DNA from: JANMQK01 sp031370485
Lineage (GTDB): Bacteria; Acidobacteriota; Polarisedimenticolia; Gp22-AA2
NCBI GenBank assembly: GCA_031370485.1
Contig: JANMQK010000098.1
Location: forward strand, 1-12,175
Direction: 5' to 3'
DNA length: 12,175 bases
Positions 7,401 to 12,175 of the stretch are shown piece by piece (the stretch's first letter is position 1; each line of letters opens with the position of its first letter). The notes under the pieces are model-generated. The model did not search any database. It was not told the origin of the DNA and worked only from the letters and a program-made list of their open reading frames with translations. A program made the position numbers and the translations under genes.

Positions 7401-7630
7401 CCGGTTCTTGCTCATCTCCTCTAGGACGACGAATCCTTTTGGCGGGTCGCCGTCACGCCATGGATGATCGCCACGCCGATCAGGCAAATAACGCCCACGC
7501 CGATCCACTTCTCCGGCACGTGGAGCATGTGGGCGCCGAGCGCCAGGCCGACGATGAGGATGACGTACCCGACGATGTAAATCCCGAATGACATTGTTGT
7601 CCCTCCCCTCCGGTCAGGATAACGCATTCC
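7401..7630 (-). repeat. Direct repeat, copy 2 (about 230 bp)
   Basis: Second copy of the block at 4001-4230, offset by exactly 3400 bases with no indel. Its left edge (7401-7415) is the first five codons, MSKNR, of the TMEM175-type gene found at copy 1; the rest of that gene is absent here. The block therefore carries a footprint of its original neighbour and marks either a segmental duplication or a larger duplication later trimmed. Confidence 0.9.
7421..7594 (-). CDS. 57-residue two-helix membrane protein, copy 2
   Basis: Paralogue of the gene at 4021-4194, with the same length, helices and charged tail. It begins MSFGIYIVGYVILIVG and has HVPEKW in the central loop, where the first copy has HVPVKW. 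The ATG at 7594 follows a GAGGGACAACA ribosome binding region conserved with copy 1. The open frame is intact and most residue changes are conservative, so both copies appear to be functional. No gene follows except the five-codon remnant of a TMEM175-type frame. Function unknown; a stress-related small envelope protein is possible but not shown. Confidence 0.78.
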   Translation of the reverse strand: MSFGIYIVGYVILIVGLALGAHMLHVPEKWIGVGVICLIGVAIIHGVTATRQKDSSS

Positions 7631-7702
7631 TGCCGGCCTTTGCTCATCCTCGATCTCCAGGCTCGCCGGGGTGACGCTCGACGCACGGCCCCGAGGCCGC
7701 GC

Positions 7703-8431
7703 TCAAGGTCCCGTTCCGAGGCTGCCGACGATATATGTGTTTCGGATCGCGTGAAAACTGGCGACGATCCAGAGGTTGCCGGATCGCCGGAACAGCACCC
7801 CGAAGAACAGGCCGATGACGAAGATCGCCGCGAACATCGGTACGGCGAGCGAGGCCCGGGAGGAGAAATAGTAGGCATGGAGCGGGCCGAAGGTGTACAG
7901 CGCATTCGCCACCAGGATGCCGGCCGGAGCGCCCCACCGGCGAACGAGCTCCGTCTGCACGAGTCCGCGGTAGACCAGTTCCTGATAGAAGCCGAAGAAA
8001 AGATACGGGACGAACAGGCTCCAGACCGCCGAAGGCTGGGCCAGCCGTGCCCGCAAAGGAGCGGCGAGCACGGCCGGAAAGACCACGTTCGCGATCACCA
8101 GGACTTGCAGAAAGTAGGACTGCTCCGTCACCGTCCACTCGCGCCAGGGGCGGAACCCGATCTGCAACGGCTTCACTCCCGCGACGAGATGTATCGACAA
8201 GAGCGCGAAGCCGAGAATGAGCGGCACCAGGAGCGCGAGAGGGACGGCCGGCAGGAACCATCTCACGGCGGCCAGCCGGACGGCCTCGATGAGGATCACG
8301 GCGATCAGGATCCGGCTGCCTCGCGCCGCCTCGAACGCCGGGGAGGGCTTCCTGTCGAACAGAAGCAGGTGCCCCCGAAGGTGGGTGGCGAGTCGATGCC
8401 TCACCCCGGGCTGGACTTCGAGTGTGACCAT
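7703..8431 (-). CDS. CPBP family intramembrane protease-like protein
   Basis: CPBP (CAAX protease and bacteriocin-processing, Abi) proteins are polytopic membrane metalloproteases related to Rce1. This 242-residue product has an N-terminal soluble stretch and several hydrophobic helices. The three family motifs are visible: motif 1 at 150-155 (QELVYR), motif 2 at 181-185 (FGPLH) and motif 3 at 227-231 (HAIRN). The first glutamate of the usual EExxxR motif is Gln here, checked in the bases (CAG GAA). In Rce1 that glutamate is thought to activate the water, so activity is uncertain. The ATG at 8431 follows GGAG about 7 bases upstream. It lies 44 bases downstream of brnA on the same strand and may be read from the brnT promoter. 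Substrate unknown. Confidence 0.85.
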   Translation of the reverse strand: MVTLEVQPGVRHRLATHLRGHLLLFDRKPSPAFEAARGSRILIAVILIEAVRLAAVRWFLPAVPLALLVPLILGFALLSIHLVAGVKPLQIGFRPWREWTVTEQSYFLQVLVIANVVFPAVLAAPLRARLAQPSAVWSLFVPYLFFGFYQELVYRGLVQTELVRRWGAPAGILVANALYTFGPLHAYYFSSRASLAVPMFAAIFVIGLFFGVLFRRSGNLWIVASFHAIRNTYIVGSLGTGP

Positions 8432-8475
8432 GCTGAGTCTCCGCGCCCGCCGTGGCCCGGGTCGTTGAGCCGCCC

Positions 8476-8751
8476 CTATCGCGGGCGCCGACCCGCCTTG
8501 CCGTACGGTTGCAGCTCCTCGCGGAGAACGCGACGGACCAAGTCTTCGATCGGCTCACGTCGGTTCTCGACCCACTCGCGCAGGGCGCGGTTCATCAACG
8601 TCTGGTAGTTCCCGCCGCCGGCCGCGTGCACCTGTTCCTTGAACCACTCCAGGAGATCGTTGTCGATGCGGATGGTGATGCGGGTCTTGCCATGAGGCAC
8701 TCGCACCACGGCGCCCCTTCGTCCATGACTGAAATCGTAGTTCTTCTTCAT
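8476..8751 (-). CDS. brnA: BrnA family antitoxin (ribbon-helix-helix)
   Basis: Antitoxin that neutralises BrnT by direct binding and represses its own promoter through a C-terminal ribbon-helix-helix domain. The 91-residue product begins MKKNYDFSHGRRGAVVRVPH, typical of BrnA. It then has the DNA-binding strand KTRITIRID followed by two helices (LLEWFKEQVHAAGG and NYQTLMNRALREWVE) at about residues 22-62, and a basic tail. The start codon overlaps the brnT stop by four bases (ATGA), the standard toxin-first order of this family. The likely operator is the palindrome in the brnT promoter. The system looks intact. Confidence 0.92.
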   Translation of the reverse strand: MKKNYDFSHGRRGAVVRVPHGKTRITIRIDNDLLEWFKEQVHAAGGGNYQTLMNRALREWVENRREPIEDLVRRVLREELQPYGKAGRRPR

Positions 8752-9017
8752 CGCTTGCTCTGGTACTGACGCCGCTCGGGCCGAGACGCCTTGCGGGCGG
8801 AGATCAAGCGGATTTGGTCCCCACGCCATGTGTACACCACCACCAACACCCTCCCCAACACGTCCTCGCCCACGGTCAAGTGCCGATCCTCGTCCGACCC
8901 AGGCTGGTCGATAGTAATGGCCATGTCGTCCTCGAACACCGCGACCGCATCCGCGAAGTCGACGCCGTGCCTGGAGAGGTTCGCAGCCGCCTTCCGGACG
9001 TCCCACTCGTACTCCAC
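8748..9017 (-). CDS. brnT: BrnT family ribonuclease toxin
   Basis: Type II toxin with a RelE-like fold that cleaves RNA and stops growth when BrnA is lost. The core matches the family: VEYEWDVRKAAANLSRHGVD, a middle strand region with DEDRHLTVGED, and the end IRLISARKASRPERRQYQ. I place the start at GTG 9017 (89 residues), which aligns with the usual first residue before the EWD motif. The upstream in-frame ATG at 9044 lies inside the promoter spacer and would not be transcribed. From this promoter the RNA would begin at or next to the GTG, so translation would be leaderless. It overlaps brnA by four bases. Confidence 0.9.
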   Translation of the reverse strand: MEYEWDVRKAAANLSRHGVDFADAVAVFEDDMAITIDQPGSDEDRHLTVGEDVLGRVLVVVYTWRGDQIRLISARKASRPERRQYQSKR

Positions 9018-9023
9018 CGAAGG

Positions 9024-9052
9024 ACTATATGCACAAGTGTACACCGAGTCAA
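9024..9052 (-). promoter_or_regulatory. brnTA promoter with palindromic operator candidate
   Basis: Minus strand: TTGACT (9052-9047), a 17-base spacer and TATAGT (9029-9024), each 5/6 to consensus. The spacer holds the perfect 8-bp palindrome GTGTACAC at 9037-9044. BrnA proteins autorepress their operon, so this palindrome is a good operator candidate. The -10 ends 6 bases before the proposed GTG start of brnT. Confidence 0.75.
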
Positions 9053-9078
9053 GTGGACTTTCGGCCGGTACGGAGCGG

Positions 9079-9354
9079 CTACGCCGCCGCCCAGGCTTCG
9101 GACAGCACCTCGGCCTGCTCGAGGACGGTCTGGGTGGCGCGCTCCTGCTTGTCGGGAAGGTAGCCGTGCTCGCGGAGGATGCGCTTCACGTAGACGCGGA
9201 GCTGGGCGCGGACGTTCTCGCGGATCGTCCAGTCGATCGTGACGCTTTTGCGCACGTTCCCCACCAGCGCGCGGGCGACGGCGAACTCGTCCGGGTTGAA
9301 CGAGCGGCCTTCGCGGACCTCCTTGCGCGGGGTCGCGACCTTACTGGCCTCGAC
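9079..9354 (-). pseudogene. HsdR C-terminal fragment, copy A (type I restriction subunit)
   Basis: The fragment VTIDWTIRENVRAQLRVYVK...AEVLSEAWAAA is the extreme C-terminus of the type I restriction endonuclease R subunit (DUF3387 region), which in full enzymes packs against the methylase core. Over the last 59 codons the DNA is about 95 % identical to copy C at 11531. Upstream of about 9276 similarity fades: the frame continues as VREGRSFNPDEFAVARALVGN, which aligns only loosely (ARALVGNVRKSV against AREQVATVRKNV), and it reaches a stop at 9355-9357. No helicase or nuclease part exists. It ends 26 bases from the brnT promoter -35 and overlaps the end of the DUF5615 remnant by 14 bases. A small product from GTG 9264 is possible but unproven. 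Confidence 0.8.
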
Positions 9355-9718
9355 CTATCGGCAAGGATCGGATGCGAATGCGATCCCTGTCGAAAACGGC
9401 GATGCTCCCTGCCTCAAGTGCTTCCCGGATTCCAGGCAGGTTCGCCAGCAAGAGTGCGACCTGCTTCTCCGGGCGCGAATCCTCTCCACGCCGGTAGAGA
9501 ACGACAGAGGGCCTGGTCGCAGCCCTGAGCGCGAGCAGCGTGCCAAAATCAGTGTCTGCAGAGATGAGGATCCGGTCTTCCTCCTCCGCCCGCTCGAAGA
9601 TCTGCTCGTCTTCGGCCGTCTGCTACCCACGATCGCGTACATGCACGGCATCGTGCCCATTCTGGCGCAGGCCGTCGGCGAAGGAGGGCGAGAGCGCGTT
9701 ATCTATCAGGAATCTCAC
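9341..9718 (-). pseudogene. DUF5615 PIN-like toxin interrupted by an amber codon
   Basis: DUF5615 proteins are PIN-like putative nuclease toxins paired with DUF433 antitoxins. Reading from GTG 9718, which overlaps the antitoxin stop by four bases (GTGA), gives the family start VRFLIDNALSPSFADGLRQN, then GHDAVHVRDRG, then TAG at 9625-9623 (codon 32). The same frame continues to a stop at 9341 with all remaining family blocks (AEDEQIFERAEEEDRILISA, then DTDFGTLLALR, RRGEDSRPEKQVALLLANLP and RIRIRSLPI). Total length, 125 residues, is normal. Only this single codon breaks the gene; relatives often have a Leu there, so TTG to TAG is one plausible change. The toxin is probably dead, unless the codon is suppressed or is an assembly error. 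Confidence 0.85.
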
Positions 9719-9942
9719 AGCGCTACGAGAGGAAGTTCGCGCTCGCGCACGGCTTCGGCCGCATATTGCAGCGCCTCGTGGACATCTTCGGCTTCGAGAT
9801 CAGGGTACGCCTTGAGGATCTCCTTCTCGTTCATCCCCTCGGCGAACATCCCCACGACTGTCGCCACAGGAATGCGCAGCCCTCGGATGCACGGCACACC
9901 GCCCATTTGTTTCGGGTTCACGGTTATTCGCGCGAACTTCAT
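9715..9942 (-). CDS. DUF433 family antitoxin
   Basis: DUF433 proteins are about 75-residue helix-turn-helix proteins that serve as antitoxins for DUF5615 PIN-like partners. This 75-residue product MKFARITVNPKQMGGVPCIR shows the family signature (NPxxMGGxPCIRGLRIPVATVVGM) and the helical end (YPDLEAEDVHEALQYAAEAV). The ATG at 9942 has an AGGAGGT ribosome binding site at good spacing. The partner gene overlaps by four bases but is broken by an amber codon, so the antitoxin now appears to be kept without an active toxin. It may still act as a DNA-binding autoregulator. Confidence 0.92.
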   Translation of the reverse strand: MKFARITVNPKQMGGVPCIRGLRIPVATVVGMFAEGMNEKEILKAYPDLEAEDVHEALQYAAEAVRERELPLVAL

Positions 9943-9978
9943 GATGCTGACCTCCTGACCAGGAATGCCTTTCGGCTC

Positions 9979-9984
9979 ATTCTA
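9979..9984 (-). promoter_or_regulatory. -10-like box before the DUF433 gene
   Basis: TAGAAT on the minus strand matches 5/6 of the -10 consensus, 36 bases before the ATG. No convincing -35 is found at 16-18 bases upstream. It lies just downstream of hsdR fragment B on the same strand. Confidence 0.3.
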
Positions 9985-10034
9985 CCCCGGCACGGCCGGA
10001 AGCAGGGCATCGAGGAGCCGCTACTTCTCCTGAG

Positions 10035-10373
10035 CTATGCCGCCGCCCAGGCTTCGGACAGCACCTCGGCCTGCTCCAGCACGGTCTGGGTGGCGCGCTC
10101 CTGCGTGTCGGGGGGGTAGCCGTGCTTGCGCAGGATGCGCTTCACGTAGACGCGGAGCTGGGCGCGGACGTTCTCGCGGATGGTCCAGTCGATCGTGACG
10201 TTCTTGCGCACGGTCGCCACCAGCTCGCGGGCGATCGTCTTGAGCGTCGGCTCGCCGAGCACCTTGACCGCGCTGTCGTTGGTCTCCAGCGCGTCGTAGA
10301 AGGCCAGCTCGTCCTCCGACAGGCCCAGCGCCTCGCCCCGGGCGCCGGCGGCCCGCATGTCCTTCGCCAGCGC
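10035..10373 (-). pseudogene. HsdR C-terminal fragment, copy B
   Basis: This stretch is about 96 % identical to copy C (325 of 339 bases, hand count). It encodes the last 112 residues of a type I restriction R subunit: ALAKDMRAAGARGEALGLSE, then DELAFYDALETNDSAVKVLG and the shared ...EAWAAA end. The frame is intact and could start at ATG 10358, giving 107 residues. Similarity stops sharply at 10373, where unrelated sequence carrying the promoter of the HTH gene begins. A TAG lies about 30 bases further upstream in the same frame. Of 12 sense differences from copy C, 9 are silent. It is followed on its strand by the DUF433 module. A functional stand-alone peptide is possible; a gene fragment is more likely. 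Confidence 0.85.
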
Positions 10374-10384
10374 TGCCGGCGCGC

Positions 10385-10413
10385 TTGCATCCTGGTCAAC
10401 TTTGGTCTACGCT
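10385..10413 (+). promoter_or_regulatory. Candidate promoter of the HTH-MNT-HEPN operon
   Basis: TTGCAT (10385-10390), a 17-base spacer and TACGCT (10408-10413) resemble sigma-70 boxes (4/6 and 3/6). The -10 ends 6 bases before GTG 10420, the same distance seen at brnT, so a leaderless start is possible. It lies in the gap created at the end of hsdR fragment B. Moderate to weak match. Confidence 0.4.
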
Positions 10414-10419
10414 GGCGCA

Positions 10420-10647
10420 GTGATTCAGCCCCACAAACAGAATCTCAGGCGGCCGACGATCCTCTGGATGACGCTGCAAGAGGTAGCGGCCTACCTCCGG
10501 CTCAGCCGCGAGACGCTGTACAGGCTGGCGCAACAGGGGGAGATCCCGGCCTCGAAGGTCCGGCAGCAGTGGCGCTTCCGGCGTGACAAGGTGGATGCCT
10601 GGATGGAATCGCTGGAGAACACCCGGGGCGAGGGGAGGATGCGATGA
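10420..10647 (+). CDS. Excisionase-type helix-turn-helix protein
   Basis: Small MerR-like HTH_17 DNA-binding protein. The domain MTLQEVAAYLRLSRETLYRL, then AQQGEIPASKVRQQWRFRRD and KVDAWMESLE covers nearly the whole product, with the recognition helix at SRETLYRL and the wing at ASKVRQQWRF. GTG 10420 gives 75 residues and sits just after a promoter-like box; ATG 10468 gives 59 residues. Neither has a clear ribosome binding site, so the start is uncertain. It lies 54 bases before the MNT gene on the same strand, so it may regulate the MNT/HEPN pair. No integrase is present, so a role as a true recombination directionality factor is not supported. Confidence 0.82.
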   Translation: MIQPHKQNLRRPTILWMTLQEVAAYLRLSRETLYRLAQQGEIPASKVRQQWRFRRDKVDAWMESLENTRGEGRMR

Positions 10648-10701
10648 GTCATGCGGATCTCCACCCCCGGCTAATCCTGGCGAGCCCGGGAGGAGGAAGC
10701 A

Positions 10702-11049
10702 ATGGACGGACACAAGCCTGAAGCTGGCGGCGACGCCCAGGAAAAGATCCGGGAGATGGTGAGGCGGATCGTGGCGCGATTTCACCCGCACAAAGTAATT
10801 CTGTTCGGGTCCCACGCCCGCGGAACCGCCGACGCCGACAGCGACGTTGACCTGCTCGTCATCATGCCGGTGACCGGATCAAGACGGCGGCAGGTCGCCG
10901 CCATCACCGTAGAGGTGTCCGGTCTGGGCCTTGCGAAGGACGTGATTGTCGCCACCCCCGAGGAGATCGAGCGCTACCGTCACGTGCCGGGAACAGTGTT
11001 CCATCCAGCCCTGCGCGAGGGGAAAGTTCTCTATGACCGAGCGGCCTGA
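10702..11049 (+). CDS. mntA: MNT-domain nucleotidyltransferase antitoxin (MntA type)
   Basis: Minimal nucleotidyltransferase that in characterised MntA-HepT systems neutralises the HEPN toxin by adding AMP to it. The 115-residue product shows the complete GSx10DxD active site (G36 S37 ... D48 V49 D50, in FGSHARGTADADSDVDLLV) and the family ending (GTVFHPALREGKVLYDRA). The ATG at 10702 follows AGGAGG. The HEPN partner begins inside its 3' end with a 17-base overlap, implying coupled translation. The HTH gene lies just upstream. All catalytic residues are present, so it is probably active. Confidence 0.92.
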   Translation: MDGHKPEAGGDAQEKIREMVRRIVARFHPHKVILFGSHARGTADADSDVDLLVIMPVTGSRRRQVAAITVEVSGLGLAKDVIVATPEEIERYRHVPGTVFHPALREGKVLYDRAA

Positions 11050-11464
11050 GGTCCTGCACGCGGTCCGCCTGTGGGCGCAGCGGGCCGAGGACGACCTGGC
11101 CGCCGCCGAGCATCTGCTCAAGCTCCGGAAGGGCTCCCCCTTCGGAATCGTCTGCTTTCACGCGCAGCAGTGCGCCGAGAAGTACCTGAAGGCGCTGCTG
11201 CTCTTCCACTCGATCCGGTTCCCGCGGACGCATGACCTGACCGAGCTCGCGATTCTCCTCAAGGATCGCGCGGACCTCGCGGTGGCTCTTCCCGACCTGG
11301 CCGCGCTCGCCGCTTACGCCGTCGAGGCCCGCTATCCGGGGGACTGGGACCCGATCGAGCGGCAGGACGCCGACGAGGCGGTGGCCACCGCCCGAAAGGT
11401 GCGCGACGCGGTCCGCCGGCAAATGCCCGGGGAAGGGCTTGCGGGAGAATCCCGCAAAGCCTGA
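11033..11464 (+). CDS. hepT: HEPN-domain toxin (HepT type)
   Basis: HEPN proteins of such pairs are metal-independent RNases. The start ATG 11033 (MTERPEVLHAVRLWAQRAED) matches the usual beginning; an upstream ATG at 10946 lies inside the MNT gene and is unlikely. The 143-residue helical product has the PF05168 pattern CFHAQQCAEKYLKALL followed by the R-x4-H motif at R62-H67 (RFPRTH). The tyrosine two residues after this histidine, which is AMP-modified in the best-studied HepT proteins (R-x4-H-x-Y), is Leu here, so control by the partner may use another residue or binding alone. It overlaps the MNT gene by 17 bases and ends 66 bases from convergent hsdR fragment C. Confidence 0.9.
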   Translation: MTERPEVLHAVRLWAQRAEDDLAAAEHLLKLRKGSPFGIVCFHAQQCAEKYLKALLLFHSIRFPRTHDLTELAILLKDRADLAVALPDLAALAAYAVEARYPGDWDPIERQDADEAVATARKVRDAVRRQMPGEGLAGESRKA

Positions 11465-11530
11465 ACCACTGCCTCGCAGTCCCCGAGCCCGTCCTGTCTG
11501 CATCCTGCGGTGGTGAGGCCGCCCATGATG

Positions 11531-12082
11531 TCACGCCGCCGCCCAGGCTTCCGACAGCACCTCGGCCTGCTCGAGGACGGTCTGGGTGGCGCGCTCCTGC
11601 TTGTCGGGAGGGTAGCCGTGCTTGCGGAGGATGCGCTTCACGTAGACGCGGAGCTGGGCCCGGACGTTCTCGCGGATCGTCCAGTCGATCGTGACGTTCT
11701 TGCGCACGGTCGCCACCTGCTCGCGGGCGATCGTCTTGAGCGTCGGCTCGCCGAGCACCTTGACCGCGCTGTCGTTGGTCTCCAGCGCGTCGTAGAAGGC
11801 CAGCTCGTCCTCCGACAGGCCCAGCGCCTCGCCCCGGGCACCGGCGGCCCGCATCTCCTTCGCCAGCGCGATGAGCTCCTCGATCACCTGCGCCGTCTCG
11901 ATGGCCCGGGTCTGGTACTTCCGGATCGCCTGCTCGAGCATCCCGGCGAACGACCGCGCCTGGACGACGTTCCGCCGTGACCGCGTCTTGATCTCGCCCT
12001 TCAGCAGTTTCTGCAAGAGCTCGACCGCGAGGTTCCGCTGCGGCATGCCGCGCACCTCGGCCGCGAATGCTGAGAGAGGCAT
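11531..12082 (-). pseudogene. HsdR C-terminal fragment, copy C (longest)
   Basis: This encodes about 180 residues of the C-terminal helical region of a type I restriction R subunit (DUF3387): AEVRGMPQRNLAVELLQKLL, then RRNVVQARSFAGMLEQAIRK, AIETAQVIEELIALAKEMRA, ELAFYDALETNDSAVKVLG, and the ending shared with copies A and B. Full R subunits are about 1000 residues, with nuclease and helicase parts absent here. The frame is open from a TAA near 12134. ATG 12082 would give 183 residues, but family similarity starts about six residues later (AEVRGMPQRN), and the sequence beyond does not resemble hsdR. It is therefore a cut gene end, though possibly expressed as a stand-alone domain. It converges on the HEPN gene. 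Confidence 0.85.
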
Positions 12083-12175
12083 GTAGCGCTCAAAGATCAA
12101 GTGCGATGTCAAAGGAAACAACGTGATCAAGAGTTAACCCGGCTGCCTTGGCGGCAAAGTCGGGAATATGCAGCA
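12083..12175. other. Right edge, no gene recognised
   Basis: The last 93 bases are less GC-rich than the neighbouring hsdR fragment and contain TTGACA on the minus strand (12112-12107) without a good -10 at 16-18 bases. No continuation of hsdR is seen in any frame, so the break of copy C is inside the window. Confidence 0.4.

Noticed and set aside
7644..8558. Minus-strand frame of 304 codons across the CPBP gene
   Set aside because: No membrane segments or known motifs; the frame at 7703-8431 has the three CPBP motifs.
9018..9044. Upstream ATG start for BrnT
   Set aside because: It lies within the spacer of the promoter and adds residues not found in the family.
9355..9660. Minus-strand frame of 101 codons
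   Set aside because: Out of frame with the DUF5615 sequence that explains this region.
11465..11530. Inverted repeat ACCACTGC ... GCGGTGGT as a terminator
   Set aside because: The arms are only 8 bp with one G-U pair and a loop of more than 35 bases, and there is no T-run.
9079..12082. hsdR tails as an attachment-site or CRISPR-like repeat array
   Set aside because: The repeated units are coding, hundreds of bases long, of different length and spacing, and no integrase or cas gene is present.

Overview
The window is about 12 kb of GC-rich bacterial chromosome with short intergenic gaps. It reads as a Gram-negative lineage because an OmpA-like peptidoglycan-binding protein with a Sec signal is present. 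The N-terminal half of that protein (a YVLWAV...LGEL...VTAEPYFAVT type domain before a coiled coil and an OmpA-like end) is a layout I associate with Acidobacteriota. That phylum assignment is an inference from recall, not a measured result.

Left part (1-3642, minus strand): a housekeeping operon mtnA-tsaD-lepA with gaps of 1 and 9 bases. It encodes a methionine-salvage isomerase, the tRNA t6A enzyme TsaD, and elongation factor 4, which runs off the left edge. A candidate promoter with almost no 5' leader sits before mtnA.

Middle part (3670-7630): a decayed TMEM175-type channel gene (internal deletion plus frameshift) lies just downstream of a 57-residue two-helix membrane protein gene. A second, about 91 % identical copy of that small gene lies 3.4 kb away in the same orientation and still carries the first five codons of the channel gene. 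Between the two direct repeats, on the opposite strand, sit a dodecin flavin-storage gene and a gene for an 805-residue periplasmic protein with a very long charged coiled coil and a C-terminal OmpA-like domain.

Right part (7703-12175): an accessory defence/toxin island. From left to right it holds a CPBP-family membrane protein gene, a brnT-brnA toxin-antitoxin operon with a strong promoter and a palindrome in its spacer, a short 3' fragment of a type I restriction gene (hsdR), a DUF433 antitoxin with a DUF5615 toxin broken by an amber codon, a second hsdR 3' fragment, an excisionase-type HTH gene followed by an MNT/HEPN (MntA/HepT) pair, and a third, longer hsdR 3' fragment. All three hsdR tails point the same way and end at the same residues (...EAWAAA), and no helicase or nuclease domain is present. 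The alternation of hsdR tails with toxin-antitoxin modules is the most unusual feature of the window.

I saw no tRNA or rRNA gene, CRISPR array, transposase or integrase gene.
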